A program made the position numbers and the translations under genes. Positions 35,737 through 45,053 of a stretch of DNA of 64,000 bases are shown here, piece by piece. The DNA is from Paenibacillus sp. PL2-23 (GTDB taxonomy: Bacteria; Bacillota; Bacilli; Paenibacillales; Paenibacillaceae). The stretch spans positions 4,537,501 through 4,601,500 of the forward strand of contig NZ_CP162129.1 in the NCBI RefSeq assembly GCF_040834005.1. The letters are read 5' to 3'. Position 1 is the first letter of the stretch. Each line of letters opens with the position of its first letter. The notes beneath the pieces were generated by a model that was given only the letters and a program-made list of their open reading frames with translations, was not told the DNA's origin and ran no database searches.

Positions 35737-36822
35737 ATGGACATCATTGAACTTCCTATGGCTTTAATCGACGAAGATAAGGACCAACCCCGATACCAGT
35801 TCGACGAAGAAGCGCTGCAGGAGCTGATGCGCAGCATCGAGGAGCTCGGACTGCTCTCCCCCATCAAAGTAAGAACAACGGGCGATGGACGTTACAAGAT
35901 TATATACGGCAATCGCCGGTACAAAGCGACAGAGAGGCTCGGACGCGCGACAATTCCATGCATTGTCTCGACGGCGACGGACGAGATGGAGATCTATCTG
36001 GAGCAAATTGCGGAAAATTTGACGCGTGAAGGCTTCTCTCCCATTGAGGAGGCAGAAGCGTTCGACAAGCTGATGAACGATGCCCGGTTCCGAAGCTCCA
36101 TCAAGTTTCTCTCAGCCAAGCTGGGCAAGCCGGAAGCCTATATCAAAAATAAGATGGAGCTGCTGAAATTCAGCAGCGCCGTCAAGAAGCTCATTGTCAG
36201 CGGCGTGGAGATCCGCAAGGACAGACTGACCGAGGATCAGCTGCTCCCGCTTAAGGATCTGCCTATGGAGCATCGCGACCCGCTTGCCCTCATCGCGGCC
36301 CGTGACGAGCTTCCCGTCAGCGACGTGAAGAAGATCGCCAAGCTGTTCAAGGACAAGACGATCTCGGACGGAACGAAGGAGAAGCTGCTGCTGAAGAGCG
36401 GTCCCGGTCTTATCGAGACATGGTCGATCTACGAGCAGAACCGCAAGGAGAAGGCGCGGAAGCAGGCGGAGAAGGAGGATGCTCCGGTCGTCGAGCCTGC
36501 TGCTCAGCCGTCCCCCTCCGCTAAGGCTGAGTCCGCGCAATCAGCCTCACGCGTTGCGGCTCCCGCCGCTTCATCCGACGGTTCATCCGCAGCAGAAGTA
36601 TCCTCCCCCGGAGGCCTTGCAACGACGCCGAAGGGCAACGTCGCAGAGCTGCTCAAGCAGCTCCAGACCCAGCTCGCGCGTCAAGCGGATATCACGCAGA
36701 CGATGATTCAGCTTGCCACCTCCTCCCACGATGGCGAATACACGCTGTTCCCTCACGAGATTGACGATGTCATCTCGCAGATGGAGGAGCAGCTGGCGAA
36801 GTGGAAATCACTTAAAGCATAG
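35737..36822 (+). CDS. ParB/Spo0J-like partition protein, orphan
   Basis: 361 aa. N-terminal ParB/sulfiredoxin CTP-binding fold: DKDQPRYQFDEEAL, then GNRRYKATERLG (the GERR motif of ParB replaced by GNRR) and AENLTREGFSPIEEAEAF near residue 95. A HTH-like segment follows (KFLSAKLGKPEAYIKNKMELLKF, shown in part) and an Ala/Ser/Pro-rich linker at about 235-300 leads to a coiled C-terminal region. ATG at 35737 preceded by AGGAG; an earlier ATG at 35716 lacks one. No parA partner or parS cluster is visible next to it. It could be a nucleoid-associated ParB paralogue or a relic of a mobile element. Confidence 0.88.
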   Translation: MDIIELPMALIDEDKDQPRYQFDEEALQELMRSIEELGLLSPIKVRTTGDGRYKIIYGNRRYKATERLGRATIPCIVSTATDEMEIYLEQIAENLTREGFSPIEEAEAFDKLMNDARFRSSIKFLSAKLGKPEAYIKNKMELLKFSSAVKKLIVSGVEIRKDRLTEDQLLPLKDLPMEHRDPLALIAARDELPVSDVKKIAKLFKDKTISDGTKEKLLLKSGPGLIETWSIYEQNRKEKARKQAEKEDAPVVEPAAQPSPSAKAESAQSASRVAAPAASSDGSSAAEVSSPGGLATTPKGNVAELLKQLQTQLARQADITQTMIQLATSSHDGEYTLFPHEIDDVISQMEEQLAKWKSLKA

Positions 36823-36897
36823 AGGCAAGGGCTGTAACTTTTCCCACATGCTGTGCGTTATTCATGTAGCAGTAGCGACACAAGGGGATGATAAAAA

Positions 36898-37761
36898 ATG
36901 ATTTTGGTAAGAATGAAGGGGCTTGTCGTAATAATGGTTATCCTCAGTATGCTATCCGCTTGCGCGAGCAGCACAAATGAAGCTCGAGATGCCACCGCCC
37001 ACCTGTCGGCTGTCCAGAAGAGCGCGACTGCGACACCCGATGCGACTGTCCAGCCAGTAGCTTCGCCGCCTGCCCGATGGAACAGAAACGATTCATCCCT
37101 ATCGGCTGATGGCAGCAAGCTGCTCTATAATCGTAAGGAGCGGAAGGAAGCTAACAACCAAGCTTTATGCGAATTATGGCTTATGGACCTGGACTCCGGA
37201 CAGGAGATGAGCATTGTTCATCCTAATCAAAGCGGTTCGTGCCATACATTCGGATGGCTACACAATGTCATTTATGTGCAATGGAATGAATTCCCTTCTG
37301 CCGGATTAACCGATTTTTCGCTCTTTGACGGGAAGTCCGGTCAACTATTGGAATCAGGCTGGCTGTACCAGTACCTGGAGGAAAGCGGAGTGAGGATCGT
37401 TTTATTGCACTCGTCCCATAAGGACAAGAAGCACCAGGCATTAGGTGCCGACATCAGAATCGGAGCATTAACCTTAGATGGCGTATTTCATCTGTTATTT
37501 CAGCACAATGTGTATGAGGTTCAATTTCTCGATATTCAGTTGTCGCCTGCATGGGGTGCTATGACCGTCTTGTCTCATCAATGGCCCACCAACTCATCAC
37601 GGCTTTGGATGGCACCAATTGATCTGGAGCAATGGACTACCGGAGAATGGGAGGCAGTAGATATCCAGCGTGAACCCGACAGCAGGACAATAACCTATGA
37701 TCAGGATGGCTATGTCATACTCAGCGATGGCAGACGATATGCCCTTCCTTGGCTAGAATAG
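36898..37761 (+). CDS. Lipoprotein with C-terminal beta-rich domain, unknown function
   Basis: 287-aa lipoprotein: signal segment at 7-21, lipobox LSAC, then a Thr/Ala/Pro-rich spacer. The mature part contains SADGSKLLYNRKE and repeated strand-turn units (WLMDLDSGQEM, DFSLFDGKSGQLL) like a TolB/WD-type beta propeller, though no standard repeat is firm. ATG at 36898 preceded by AAGGGGATG. A downstream ATG at 36913 is possible. No gene neighbour suggests a partner. Confidence 0.78.
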   Translation: MILVRMKGLVVIMVILSMLSACASSTNEARDATAHLSAVQKSATATPDATVQPVASPPARWNRNDSSLSADGSKLLYNRKERKEANNQALCELWLMDLDSGQEMSIVHPNQSGSCHTFGWLHNVIYVQWNEFPSAGLTDFSLFDGKSGQLLESGWLYQYLEESGVRIVLLHSSHKDKKHQALGADIRIGALTLDGVFHLLFQHNVYEVQFLDIQLSPAWGAMTVLSHQWPTNSSRLWMAPIDLEQWTTGEWEAVDIQREPDSRTITYDQDGYVILSDGRRYALPWLE

Positions 37762-37784
37762 ACTCTAAAGCCACTCAACAATAA

Positions 37785-37808
37785 GAGCCCGCATCGCTGC
37801 GGGCCCCT
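37785..37808. terminator. Bidirectional hairpin between convergent genes
   Basis: GCCCGCA and TGCGGGC form a 7-bp stem. It lies between the plus-strand lipoprotein and the minus-strand Na/Pi transporter. It has T-rich flanks on the minus strand (CTCTTATTGTTG) and a short CCCCTTC on the plus strand. Confidence 0.7.
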
Positions 37809-37823
37809 TCATGAATGATCAAG

Positions 37824-39437
37824 CTATTCGGTTTTTAGCACGTATTCCGCGATGTTCTTGCTATGGTCGCCGATCCGCTCCAGGTTGCTCAGAATATCCA
37901 GGTAGATCGCGCCGGAATTGCCTGTGCAGAGGCCTTGGTTCAGACGGTTAATATGCGCTTTGCGGAATTCCAGCTCCATACGGTCCAACTCCGCTTCGCC
38001 CTTCAGCACTTCCCCGGCAGCTTCGAGATCGCTGTGCTCCAGCGCATAAATCGCTCTCTCCACCGTGTGGTCGGCCATCTCCAGCATTTCCTTCAGATCC
38101 CGCGTCGCGTCGGCCGAATATTCGACCTTGTTCGTTACGCTGAACTCTGTCAGCTCAACGATATTTTCCGCGTGGTCGCCGATCCGTTCAATATCGTTAA
38201 TCGTATGCAGCAAACCAGAGGCTTTCTCGGATTCTCCCTCCGTCAAGCCATTCTGATGAATCTTCACCATATAATCCGTAATCCGCCGCTCCAGCTCGTT
38301 CACCAGCTGCTCCTTCTGAAGCGCCTGGCTGGCCGATTTGGTCTCCCGCTTGAAGAAGAACGCCGTAGCGTCATTCAGCGTCTCGCGCGCGATGTTGCCC
38401 ATCCGGATAATCTCGTGTTGAGCTTGTCCCAGCGCGATCGACGGTGTAGCAAGAAGACGCGAATCCAAAAATTTAGCGCCAAACTCCAGCTCCTGCTCCT
38501 TCTTCGGAACAATCTTCGTCACAATCCACGCCAGCACGCCTATGAACGGCAGGAACAGAATCGTGTTTGTTACGTTAAAAATGCCATGCGCGTAAGCGAT
38601 CTGCATCCGAATGTTGGAATCCGCGCCGATCCAAGACACAAAATCGTACACCAGACCCAGCACCAGCATAAAAATAATGGTACCCAGCACGTTAAAAATA
38701 ACGTGGACCAATGCCGCTCGTCTGGCAGCCACGCTCGCGCCGATCGAGGCCAGCACCGCTGTAATCGTTGTACCGATGTTGTCGCCGAACAAGACAGGCA
38801 ATGATGCTCTGAGGCTGATCATGCCCTCATCGGCAATCGTCTGCAGAATACCGATTGTGGCGCTGGAGCTCTGCACGATCATCGTGAAGACCGTCCCCAC
38901 AATAACGCCCAATATGGGACTATGCGATAAGTCCACGATAAAGTTCGTAAATTCAGGCAAGGTTCGCAGCGGCTTCAGCCCCCCGCCCATCGTGGACAGC
39001 CCCAGGAATAGAGTGCCGAAGCCGAAGATGACTTGTCCGATGTACTGAACTCTTTTTTTATTGATAAAAAAGAGCAGGAACGCGCCCACGCCAATGATAG
39101 GCAGCGCATATTCCTCAATCTTGATCCCTACGATAAAGGCGGTCATCGTTGTCCCGATATTCGCACCCAATATAACACCGATCCCTTGACGCAGCGTCAT
39201 AAGGCCAGCATTAATGAGACCGATCGCCATAACTGTTGTGCCTGTTGAGGTTTGAATTAGAATCGTAACCACAATGCCGACCAGCACACCCAGGAGCGGG
39301 TTTGAGGTATACCTTGCCAGCAAGTCCCTCATCTTGTCACCTGCTGTCTTCTGCAGTCCGTCCGACATGTACTTGATGCCGAACAGGAATATGCCCAGGC
39401 CCCCGACAAACTTAAATAAAATATCCTGCCAGTCCAC
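37824..39437 (-). CDS. Na+/phosphate cotransporter with PhoU-like C-terminus (NptA/YjbB family)
   Basis: 537 aa. Two inverted-repeat membrane halves with the family signatures LIQTSTGTTVMAIGLINAG near 60 and IVQSSSATIGILQ near 195 (QSSSA type), about nine helices to residue 310. A cytoplasmic PhoU-like helical domain from about 345 carries two copies of a DIERIGDHAENIVE motif near 425 and 520. GTG start at 39437 with GGGAGG 7 nt upstream. Imports phosphate coupled to Na+ in known relatives; PhoU-like tail likely regulates it. Single gene. Confidence 0.93.
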   Translation of the reverse strand: MDWQDILFKFVGGLGIFLFGIKYMSDGLQKTAGDKMRDLLARYTSNPLLGVLVGIVVTILIQTSTGTTVMAIGLINAGLMTLRQGIGVILGANIGTTMTAFIVGIKIEEYALPIIGVGAFLLFFINKKRVQYIGQVIFGFGTLFLGLSTMGGGLKPLRTLPEFTNFIVDLSHSPILGVIVGTVFTMIVQSSSATIGILQTIADEGMISLRASLPVLFGDNIGTTITAVLASIGASVAARRAALVHVIFNVLGTIIFMLVLGLVYDFVSWIGADSNIRMQIAYAHGIFNVTNTILFLPFIGVLAWIVTKIVPKKEQELEFGAKFLDSRLLATPSIALGQAQHEIIRMGNIARETLNDATAFFFKRETKSASQALQKEQLVNELERRITDYMVKIHQNGLTEGESEKASGLLHTINDIERIGDHAENIVELTEFSVTNKVEYSADATRDLKEMLEMADHTVERAIYALEHSDLEAAGEVLKGEAELDRMELEFRKAHINRLNQGLCTGNSGAIYLDILSNLERIGDHSKNIAEYVLKTE

Positions 39438-39602
39438 TCCGCAACCTCCCGTTTACTTCGCGATTTTTACAGTAACCCTTTCCATTATAGATCAGTTTGA
39501 CGATTTTACAATTTATTAATATATGAATATTTTGCGACAATCCTTGACACCATATATTGGATAGTGGTAAGACATTACAAATTTTGTCGAAGGAGCCGAT
39601 TG

Positions 39603-40319
39603 ATGTCTATCCTAAATGATACTTTGCTCGTGCTTGGCCGTATCTATACCATCTACCCGCTTCTTCTAGTCGTCACCTTGTTTATGGGAAGAAGATCGAT
39701 CGGGCAGCTTCCAATCTTCGACTTCCTGATCTTCCTCTCCCTCGGCTCGGTGATAGGCGCCGATATCGCAGATCCCAAGATTGAGCACCTGCATACCGCA
39801 ATTGCTATTGCTGCCATCGGCGTTTTGCAGAAGCTGTTTTCTGTGTTATTGATCAAATCGCGCAAATTCGGCAAGCTGGTTACGTTCGAGCCTGCCATCG
39901 TTGTACATAAAGGCCAATTGCTGCGTGGTAAATTGAAAAAGCTGCAATACAGCGTCGACGATATATTACGATTGCTGAGGGAGCAGGGTATATTCGATCC
40001 TGCGGTTGTGGAAATTGCGGTTCTGGAAGGAAACGGGGAGCTGAGTGTGCTGAAGAAGGCCGAGAACCAGCACTCGACACCTGCTATATTGGGAATCCCG
40101 AACGCTGCTCTTGGCCTCGCTTATGCCGTCATTAAGGAAGGCAAAGCTCAGCGGCATACGCTGGAAGCGATGGGGGTGAGCGAGGAATGGCTGGAGCGCG
40201 AGCTGAAGGGGGAGGGACTAACGATGGAGGAGGTTTTTTTCGCTACGTTGAATGAGAGCAAGGTGTTGACCGTCAGCACGTACAGCGAGGCTTCTCCAGC
40301 ACTGCCGGTATTTCGTTGA
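39603..40319 (+). CDS. DUF421 (YetF/YrbG) membrane protein
   Basis: 238 aa. Three N-terminal helices (about 10-30, 40-60, 65-85; MGRRSIGQLPIFDFLIFLSLGSVIG is the family signature, shown in part) followed by the soluble YetF-like domain with EPAIVVHKGQLLRGKLKKL and YSVDDILRLLREQGIFDPA. B. subtilis relatives are mostly uncharacterised; some are linked to spore or membrane physiology. ATG at 39603 with GAAGGAG 7 nt upstream; an upstream open frame from 39564 has no such site. Confidence 0.9.
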   Translation: MSILNDTLLVLGRIYTIYPLLLVVTLFMGRRSIGQLPIFDFLIFLSLGSVIGADIADPKIEHLHTAIAIAAIGVLQKLFSVLLIKSRKFGKLVTFEPAIVVHKGQLLRGKLKKLQYSVDDILRLLREQGIFDPAVVEIAVLEGNGELSVLKKAENQHSTPAILGIPNAALGLAYAVIKEGKAQRHTLEAMGVSEEWLERELKGEGLTMEEVFFATLNESKVLTVSTYSEASPALPVFR

Positions 40320-40384
40320 ATGCGGGATTGTCCATTACGCCCATAAGTGTTCAAAAGGCAGCCGCTAAGGAGACACAATGTCCG

Positions 40385-41428
40385 CTACTGCCAATCCCAA
40401 TCCTTGATCCGTCTCACCGACCCCCGAACGACAAGCGTCGGCGGGATATACATCCGCAGCATCTCCCTAGACGGCGCGCCCTTCAGCGAGAGCAGCATTT
40501 CCGCCGCCGCCTCGCACATACGCTCCTTCTCCACCCGCATCGTCGTCATGCCGAGTCCGCCGTTCTCCTCGTATTGCAGATCGTCGAAGCCGATAATTGA
40601 TACCTCCTCCGGCACCCCCAGCCCCCGCGTCCGTAGCTCATTCGCAAGCAAATAAGCGATCCGGTCGTTCCCGCAGAAGAAAGCGGTCGGGTACGCCTCT
40701 AAGCCATTCAGAAAATGGGCTATTTCCCGCTCCGTGTTATAAAAACCCGCGGAATCCGTCAGCACAGCCCGTGCATTCACCGCAAGACCATGCTGCCGCA
40801 TCGCGCTCCAATAGCCCAGCCAGCGCTCTTCATGGCTGGTTGTCAGGTTGGCGGAACCAATAAATCCGATCTCTCGATGTCCGGAACGAATAAGCGCAGC
40901 GACAGCTTCATAAGCGCCTTCAATATTGGCGGTGGCGACAACCGGACAAGGCAGCTCCCGATGGTAGGAGTCGATCATGACGAGGGGCACATCCCGCTCC
41001 CACACTATTCTTGCGTACTCTTTCTCTGCAATGCCGAACAACAAAATACCTATATAGTCGATCTCCTCGCAATGCCGGGGCAATTGAAGCCCCTTCTCCA
41101 TCTCCACGGCGATGGGCACTATAACCGCGCTAAGCCCTCGCTTCCGAATGCTCTTCTCCAGCCCCCAGATCATGTCATGATAGAAGCGGAAATGATCGTT
41201 ATCCTGATAGCCCATAATTCGCTCCGGCACAAGCACCAGCACATTACCGCCAACTGCCGCTTTCTCCGCGTAAGCCCCGTAGCCCAGTTCCCTGGCCGTC
41301 TGCAGAATCCGATACCTCATTTCTTCGCTGACGCCCCTTTTGTCCTGCAGGGCAAGCGATACGGCATTTTTCGAAATGTTCAGGCGGTCTGCGATATCCT
41401 GCATCGATACCTTTTTTTTGCGCGCCAT
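40385..41428 (-). CDS. LacI-family transcriptional regulator
   Basis: 347 aa. HTH VSMQDIADRLNISKNAVSLA at residues 7-27, hinge-like segment, then a periplasmic-binding-type sugar-sensor core with FCGNDRIAYLLANELRTRG and SIIGFDDLQYEE. ATG at 41428; the TTG at 41440 abuts an AAGGGA site and is less likely. Divergent from the ROK kinase/manA operon with about 110 bp between them, so it probably represses that operon and senses its sugar. Confidence 0.92.
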   Translation of the reverse strand: MARKKKVSMQDIADRLNISKNAVSLALQDKRGVSEEMRYRILQTARELGYGAYAEKAAVGGNVLVLVPERIMGYQDNDHFRFYHDMIWGLEKSIRKRGLSAVIVPIAVEMEKGLQLPRHCEEIDYIGILLFGIAEKEYARIVWERDVPLVMIDSYHRELPCPVVATANIEGAYEAVAALIRSGHREIGFIGSANLTTSHEERWLGYWSAMRQHGLAVNARAVLTDSAGFYNTEREIAHFLNGLEAYPTAFFCGNDRIAYLLANELRTRGLGVPEEVSIIGFDDLQYEENGGLGMTTMRVEKERMCEAAAEMLLSLKGAPSREMLRMYIPPTLVVRGSVRRIKDWDWQ

Positions 41429-41455
41429 CGTTCTTTTCAATCCCTTCGAAACATG

Positions 41456-41476
41456 GTAAACTTAACGCAACTTTAC
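41456..41476. promoter_or_regulatory. Candidate operator between the LacI and ROK genes
   Basis: A partial palindrome with GTAAA and TTTAC outer arms around AACGCAA lies in the 110-bp divergent gap, where a LacI-type operator (with central CG) is expected. The match is 7 of 10 base pairs, so this is a candidate only. Confidence 0.35.
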
Positions 41477-41538
41477 TTTACAAATAATAATTCTGTCAAG
41501 TTTGTCAAGTTGTAGATTGACCATCAGGAGGGAACCTA

Positions 41539-42456
41539 GTGAAATTTGCGTTAGGAATCGATATTGGCGGCACCAAAACCGCTATCGGTCTCGTTGACTC
41601 TGACGGGCGGATCATATCCAAAACCTCGCTTGTTACGGATCTTACGATTACACCGGAACAAATGGTAGGGCGTATGGCCGATGCCGCTATGGCGCTGCTG
41701 TCAGAGCAAGGCTTGAAGCCTGGCGACCTGCAAGGCATCGGCATCGGCGCTCCCGGTCCTCTGAACACGAAGCTGGGACAGATCGCCGAGCCTCCCAATC
41801 TTCGCAGCTGGTGGGGCTTTCCTGTCGTCGAGGCATTCCGGCAGCACTTCACGGCCCCAATCGTGCTGGAGAACGACGCTACAGCCGCAGCGCTTGCGGA
41901 GAAGTGGGTCGGCGCGGCGAAAGCTGCAGATCACTTCGTTTTCATTACGATCAGCACTGGCATTGGAGCCGGCATCTACAGCCATGGACGGCTTATGACC
42001 GGAGCAACCGGCAATGCTGGGGATATCGGGCATATGGTCGTCGACCCGGCCGGAGGCACCTGTGTCTGCGGACAACGGGGCTGCTTCGAATACATCGCTT
42101 CAGGCACGGCGATTGCTAGAGAAGCAAGCGAGCTGCTGGGTCGTCCAGTCACCTCCAAGGAAGCATTCGAGCTGGCCTTCTCGGGACAGCACCCCGACAT
42201 GGAGCAGCTGGTGAGCCGAGTATTCGAATATGTAGGAGTCGGCTGCGTGACGCTTATTAACACCTTTGACCCAGAGCTGCTCGTTATTGGAGGCGGCGTC
42301 TCCCAGATCGGAGCGCCATTATTCGAGGCCGTCAGCAGTTATATTAGCCGCAACGCGCTGAACCCATCCGGGCGGAATACGCCCGTCCTGCCTGCCGCCC
42401 TTCACCAGGATGCCGGTCTGATCGGCGCGGCGGCCCTTGTTCATATCTCATATTAG
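41539..42456 (+). CDS. ROK-family sugar kinase (glucokinase/fructokinase type)
   Basis: 305 aa. ATP-binding GIDIGGTKTAIGLV at 6-19, ENDATAAALAEKW near 110 with catalytic Asp, STGIGAGIYSHG, and the zinc-binding motif GHMVVDPAGGTCVCGQRGCFEY near 160-185 (GH plus three Cys) that marks ROK kinases. GTG start at 41539 with AGGAGGG 6 nt upstream. Followed after about 20 bp by manA in the same operon, which makes a fructokinase (making fructose-6-P) as likely as a glucokinase. Confidence 0.93.
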   Translation: MKFALGIDIGGTKTAIGLVDSDGRIISKTSLVTDLTITPEQMVGRMADAAMALLSEQGLKPGDLQGIGIGAPGPLNTKLGQIAEPPNLRSWWGFPVVEAFRQHFTAPIVLENDATAAALAEKWVGAAKAADHFVFITISTGIGAGIYSHGRLMTGATGNAGDIGHMVVDPAGGTCVCGQRGCFEYIASGTAIAREASELLGRPVTSKEAFELAFSGQHPDMEQLVSRVFEYVGVGCVTLINTFDPELLVIGGGVSQIGAPLFEAVSSYISRNALNPSGRNTPVLPAALHQDAGLIGAAALVHISY

Positions 42457-42475
42457 AAGAGGAGTGTTAGCTTTT

Positions 42476-43426
42476 ATGAATACGAATCAACCGATTTTTT
42501 TGCAGCCCGTGTTCCAGGAACGAATTTGGGGCGGAACCAAGCTTCAGGAGCTGTTCGGCTACTCCATCCCATCGGATAATACGGGAGAGTGCTGGGCAAT
42601 CTCCGCGCATCCGAACGGCCAGAGCATCGTCAAGGACGGGCCTTACGCCGGCATGCCTTTAGGCACGCTTTGGTCCTCGCACCAGGAGCTGTTCCGTTCC
42701 AATGCCAAGGTGTTCCCTCTGCTCACGAAGCTGCTGGACGCTTCCGACGATTTGTCGGTTCAAGTGCATCCCGATGACAGCTATGCGGGCGAGCATGAGA
42801 ACGGCGAGCTGGGCAAAACAGAATGCTGGTATATCGTGGACGCGGAGCCGGGCGCCGCGATCATCTATGGCCATGAAGCGGTCTCCAAGGACCAATTGCG
42901 GCAGATGATCGAGAACGGCGAGTGGGATGAGCTGCTTACGAAGGTACCGGTGAAGGCTGGCGACTTCTTCTATGTCCCGAGCGGCACAATCCATGCTCTG
43001 GGCAAGGGCATCGTTGTGCTGGAGACGCAGCAAAGCTCCGACACGACGTATCGGGTGTACGATTACGACCGCCGTGACAAGAATGGAAACCTGCGAGAGC
43101 TTCATCTCGAGAAAGCGATCGACGTCACAACGATCCCGCAGGCGTACGAGCCCGCCAAGTACTTCGCCGCAGAACGCGAAGGCATTGTCCAGACCACATT
43201 TGTCTCGAATTCGTTTTTCACCGTGGAGAAATGGGACATTTCCGGCAAAACAGAAATTCCGGCGAACAAAAAATATACGCTTGTCAGCGTCATTGAAGGC
43301 AGCGGCTACCTACGCGTGCTGGACAACGAATATAAGCTGAACAAAGGCGATCATCTGATCCTGCCGGTCGACTTCGGTCCGTACGAGCTGGACGGCCAGC
43401 TGAAGCTGATTATTTCGCGGGAGTAG
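42476..43426 (+). CDS. manA: Class I mannose-6-phosphate isomerase
   Basis: 316 aa cupin enzyme interconverting mannose-6-P and fructose-6-P. Start block FLQPVFQERIWGGTKLQELFG; metal-ligand region SVQVHPDDSYA near 90-100 and KTECWYI near 115; substrate-binding VPSGTIHALGKG near 170; C-terminal jelly-roll KGDHLILPVDFG. ATG at 42476 with GAGGAG 11 nt upstream. Follows the ROK kinase; this kinase-isomerase pair parallels gmuE-gmuF of the B. subtilis mannan operon. Strong terminator follows. Confidence 0.95.
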   Translation: MNTNQPIFLQPVFQERIWGGTKLQELFGYSIPSDNTGECWAISAHPNGQSIVKDGPYAGMPLGTLWSSHQELFRSNAKVFPLLTKLLDASDDLSVQVHPDDSYAGEHENGELGKTECWYIVDAEPGAAIIYGHEAVSKDQLRQMIENGEWDELLTKVPVKAGDFFYVPSGTIHALGKGIVVLETQQSSDTTYRVYDYDRRDKNGNLRELHLEKAIDVTTIPQAYEPAKYFAAEREGIVQTTFVSNSFFTVEKWDISGKTEIPANKKYTLVSVIEGSGYLRVLDNEYKLNKGDHLILPVDFGPYELDGQLKLIISRE

Positions 43427-43445
43427 CAAGCTGTAAGACGGAGCA

Positions 43446-43483
43446 AAAAGGCGTCCTCCAAGCCTCAGAGGACGCCTTTTTTT
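43446..43483 (+). terminator. Terminator of the ROK-manA operon
   Basis: AAAGGCGTCCTC and GAGGACGCCTTT form a 12-bp stem with a 9-nt loop and a following run of T. The minus-strand lipoprotein gene ends at its edge, so it may serve both directions. Confidence 0.92.
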
Positions 43484-44235
43484 CATCGGTTGCGGATATC
43501 GAAGTCTGCCAGCTTAATTAGCCCCTGCTTCCCTCTATTGCCCTGCTCCGTTGTTACCTTTCCCTTCTCATCCGTAGTCGTTATGATATAATCTCCGGTC
43601 AGCAGGTTCTCATCCTCTTCCCTCTGCGACCCATCACCCGTAAAAGATTCGCCCTTCGTCGCTCCGATCAAATACCAATCACCGTCTTGATACCGGAATC
43701 GGTATTTGCTGTACCATCTCCAGTTGCTTCCGCCATAATGGCTGACGACAACTGAGCCTCGATCGATAGCCAGCGACTCCAAGGGATCACCCCATACGCC
43801 CCCTTCATCGGACTTCAGAATGACTTGGTCCGCCAAGATGGAGAGCGAGAATTCGCCGACCGACGATCCGAAGGCGATGAGCAAGGCGCGCGGAGGCGCC
43901 TCCTGCCCGCCTTTATCCTGCGCCTCAATAATCATAGCCGTATCCTGGATGCCATCCTTGTTCAGATCCCCCTGGGCGATGACCGGACCATCCTTATCCA
44001 ACACTTCCCAACCTGAAGGGATGAGCGCGTAGACATCCTTAGCTTGATTCAGTGTCTCAGGTGCTTCAACCGCCTTCTCCACCTCTGCTGGCTGCGGCTC
44101 CGGGGAATGGGTCATAACTTCTTCAGCCTGCTTCGAAGGCGAGGGCGCCCCTTCGTTCGTATTGCGGCTGTCAGAGCTGGCGCCGCAGGCCGACAACAGA
44201 CATACAATCATGATGAATGTGAAGATTGTTCGCAT
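43483..44235 (-). CDS. Lipoprotein of unknown function
   Basis: 250 aa. Signal segment at 3-15 with lipobox LSAC (Cys17), then a Pro/Glu/Ala-rich spacer. The folded part starts AKDVYALIPSGWEVLDKDGP and has DLNKDGIQDTAMIIE (an EF-hand-like Ca2+ loop, DxNxDG), then YRFRYQDGDWYLIGA. The pattern resembles secreted repeat-of-strand lipoproteins in Paenibacillus. ATG at 44235. No operon partner. Confidence 0.8.
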   Translation of the reverse strand: MRTIFTFIMIVCLLSACGASSDSRNTNEGAPSPSKQAEEVMTHSPEPQPAEVEKAVEAPETLNQAKDVYALIPSGWEVLDKDGPVIAQGDLNKDGIQDTAMIIEAQDKGGQEAPPRALLIAFGSSVGEFSLSILADQVILKSDEGGVWGDPLESLAIDRGSVVVSHYGGSNWRWYSKYRFRYQDGDWYLIGATKGESFTGDGSQREEDENLLTGDYIITTTDEKGKVTTEQGNRGKQGLIKLADFDIRNR

Positions 44236-44579
44236 AGTGACTCCTGCCTTTATGTATTTTTGTCACAACAACAACTTGGAATAGCCATCCAATAATTTGT
44301 AATACAAATGAAATCTTTCATTCATCGCTCTTTAATGTAGGGAGCCTATAATAGAACTCGACCCCCTTTTTTATAATATAAACACTTTGGCCCGCTGCCC
44401 GTTGCAGCGGGTCCCTTTTTTTACCCTAACGGCGTAAGGGTATGCGGCACTTATCTGATTGGAAAAATATATTATTTGACTTGGTTCCGTTATATAGAGT
44501 TTGAAGCAGCCGCTAAGTATATTCCAATTCATAACAAAGGCTGCGAAGGAGTTAGTCCCACACAGCCTAAGCTAAGCTT
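44236..44579. other. Non-coding gap with a hairpin and candidate short RNA
   Basis: 344 bp. It holds TATAAT at 44347-44352, then a stem-loop (44393-44421) followed by seven T on the plus strand, then a second weaker inverted repeat TACCCT/AGGGTA at 44422-44442. No open frame with a ribosome site lies between the hexamer and the hairpin, and no consensus -35 is seen. The hairpin could end a short RNA, or be orphaned from a decayed gene. Confidence 0.5.
44393..44421 (+). terminator. Orphan intrinsic terminator
   Basis: CCCGCTGC pairs with GCAGCGGG with a 5-nt loop, followed by TCCCTTTTTTT on the plus strand. No gene on the plus strand ends just before it. Confidence 0.75.
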
Positions 44580-45053
44580 TCAATGTGTTCGTCTCAGTTG
44601 TTCTAACTGCTCTGTTGAAAGTCCTGTCAGTTCTGCTACGATTGCTAAGTCCATTCCTTTAGATAACATGTTCTCGGCAACTTCCAATTTTCCTTTTAGA
44701 TTACCGAAAGACTCCCCTTCTGCTCTTGCACCCTCTAGCATGGAAGCTTCATCATGCAGAGCTTTTTGTCTCATCTCGTACATGCGACGTGCTTCTGCAT
44801 CTTGACTGAGATATTCCAATGCAGTCATCGCTTTACCCAAAGTTGGTTCATTCACTTTCAACACCTCCCAGTTAGTTGTATCCTCGCTTTTCAAGAACAG
44901 CAGCCAGTTAAGCAGACCGCCTTCATTCGGTATATTTTGTGAGTTTAGCTTGGAATGCTCCACCCTTCTAATTATTCCCCGCATGTCCAGTAAGTCAAGC
45001 TTTTCCCCGTTCTGCCTCGCAGTACGCGCTGCTTCCCGAGCTTCTTGCGGCAA
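44580..45053 (-). pseudogene. 3' fragment of an Rpn-family nuclease/putative transposase gene
   Basis: The last 115 or so residues match the C-terminal part of Rpn/PD-(D/E)XK recombination-promoting nucleases: LLNWLLFLKSEDTTNWEVL, EPTLGKAMTALEYLSQD, ARRMYEMRQKALHDEAS and a coiled end AVELTGLSTEQLEQL-like. The catalytic N-terminal half is missing; upstream, a GC-rich Arg/Ala-rich frame without the nuclease motifs replaces it. Full-length relatives are near 300 aa. The A+T-rich fragment meets GC-rich DNA at about 45000, which suggests a junction by insertion or deletion. Nonfunctional as a nuclease. Confidence 0.7.
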
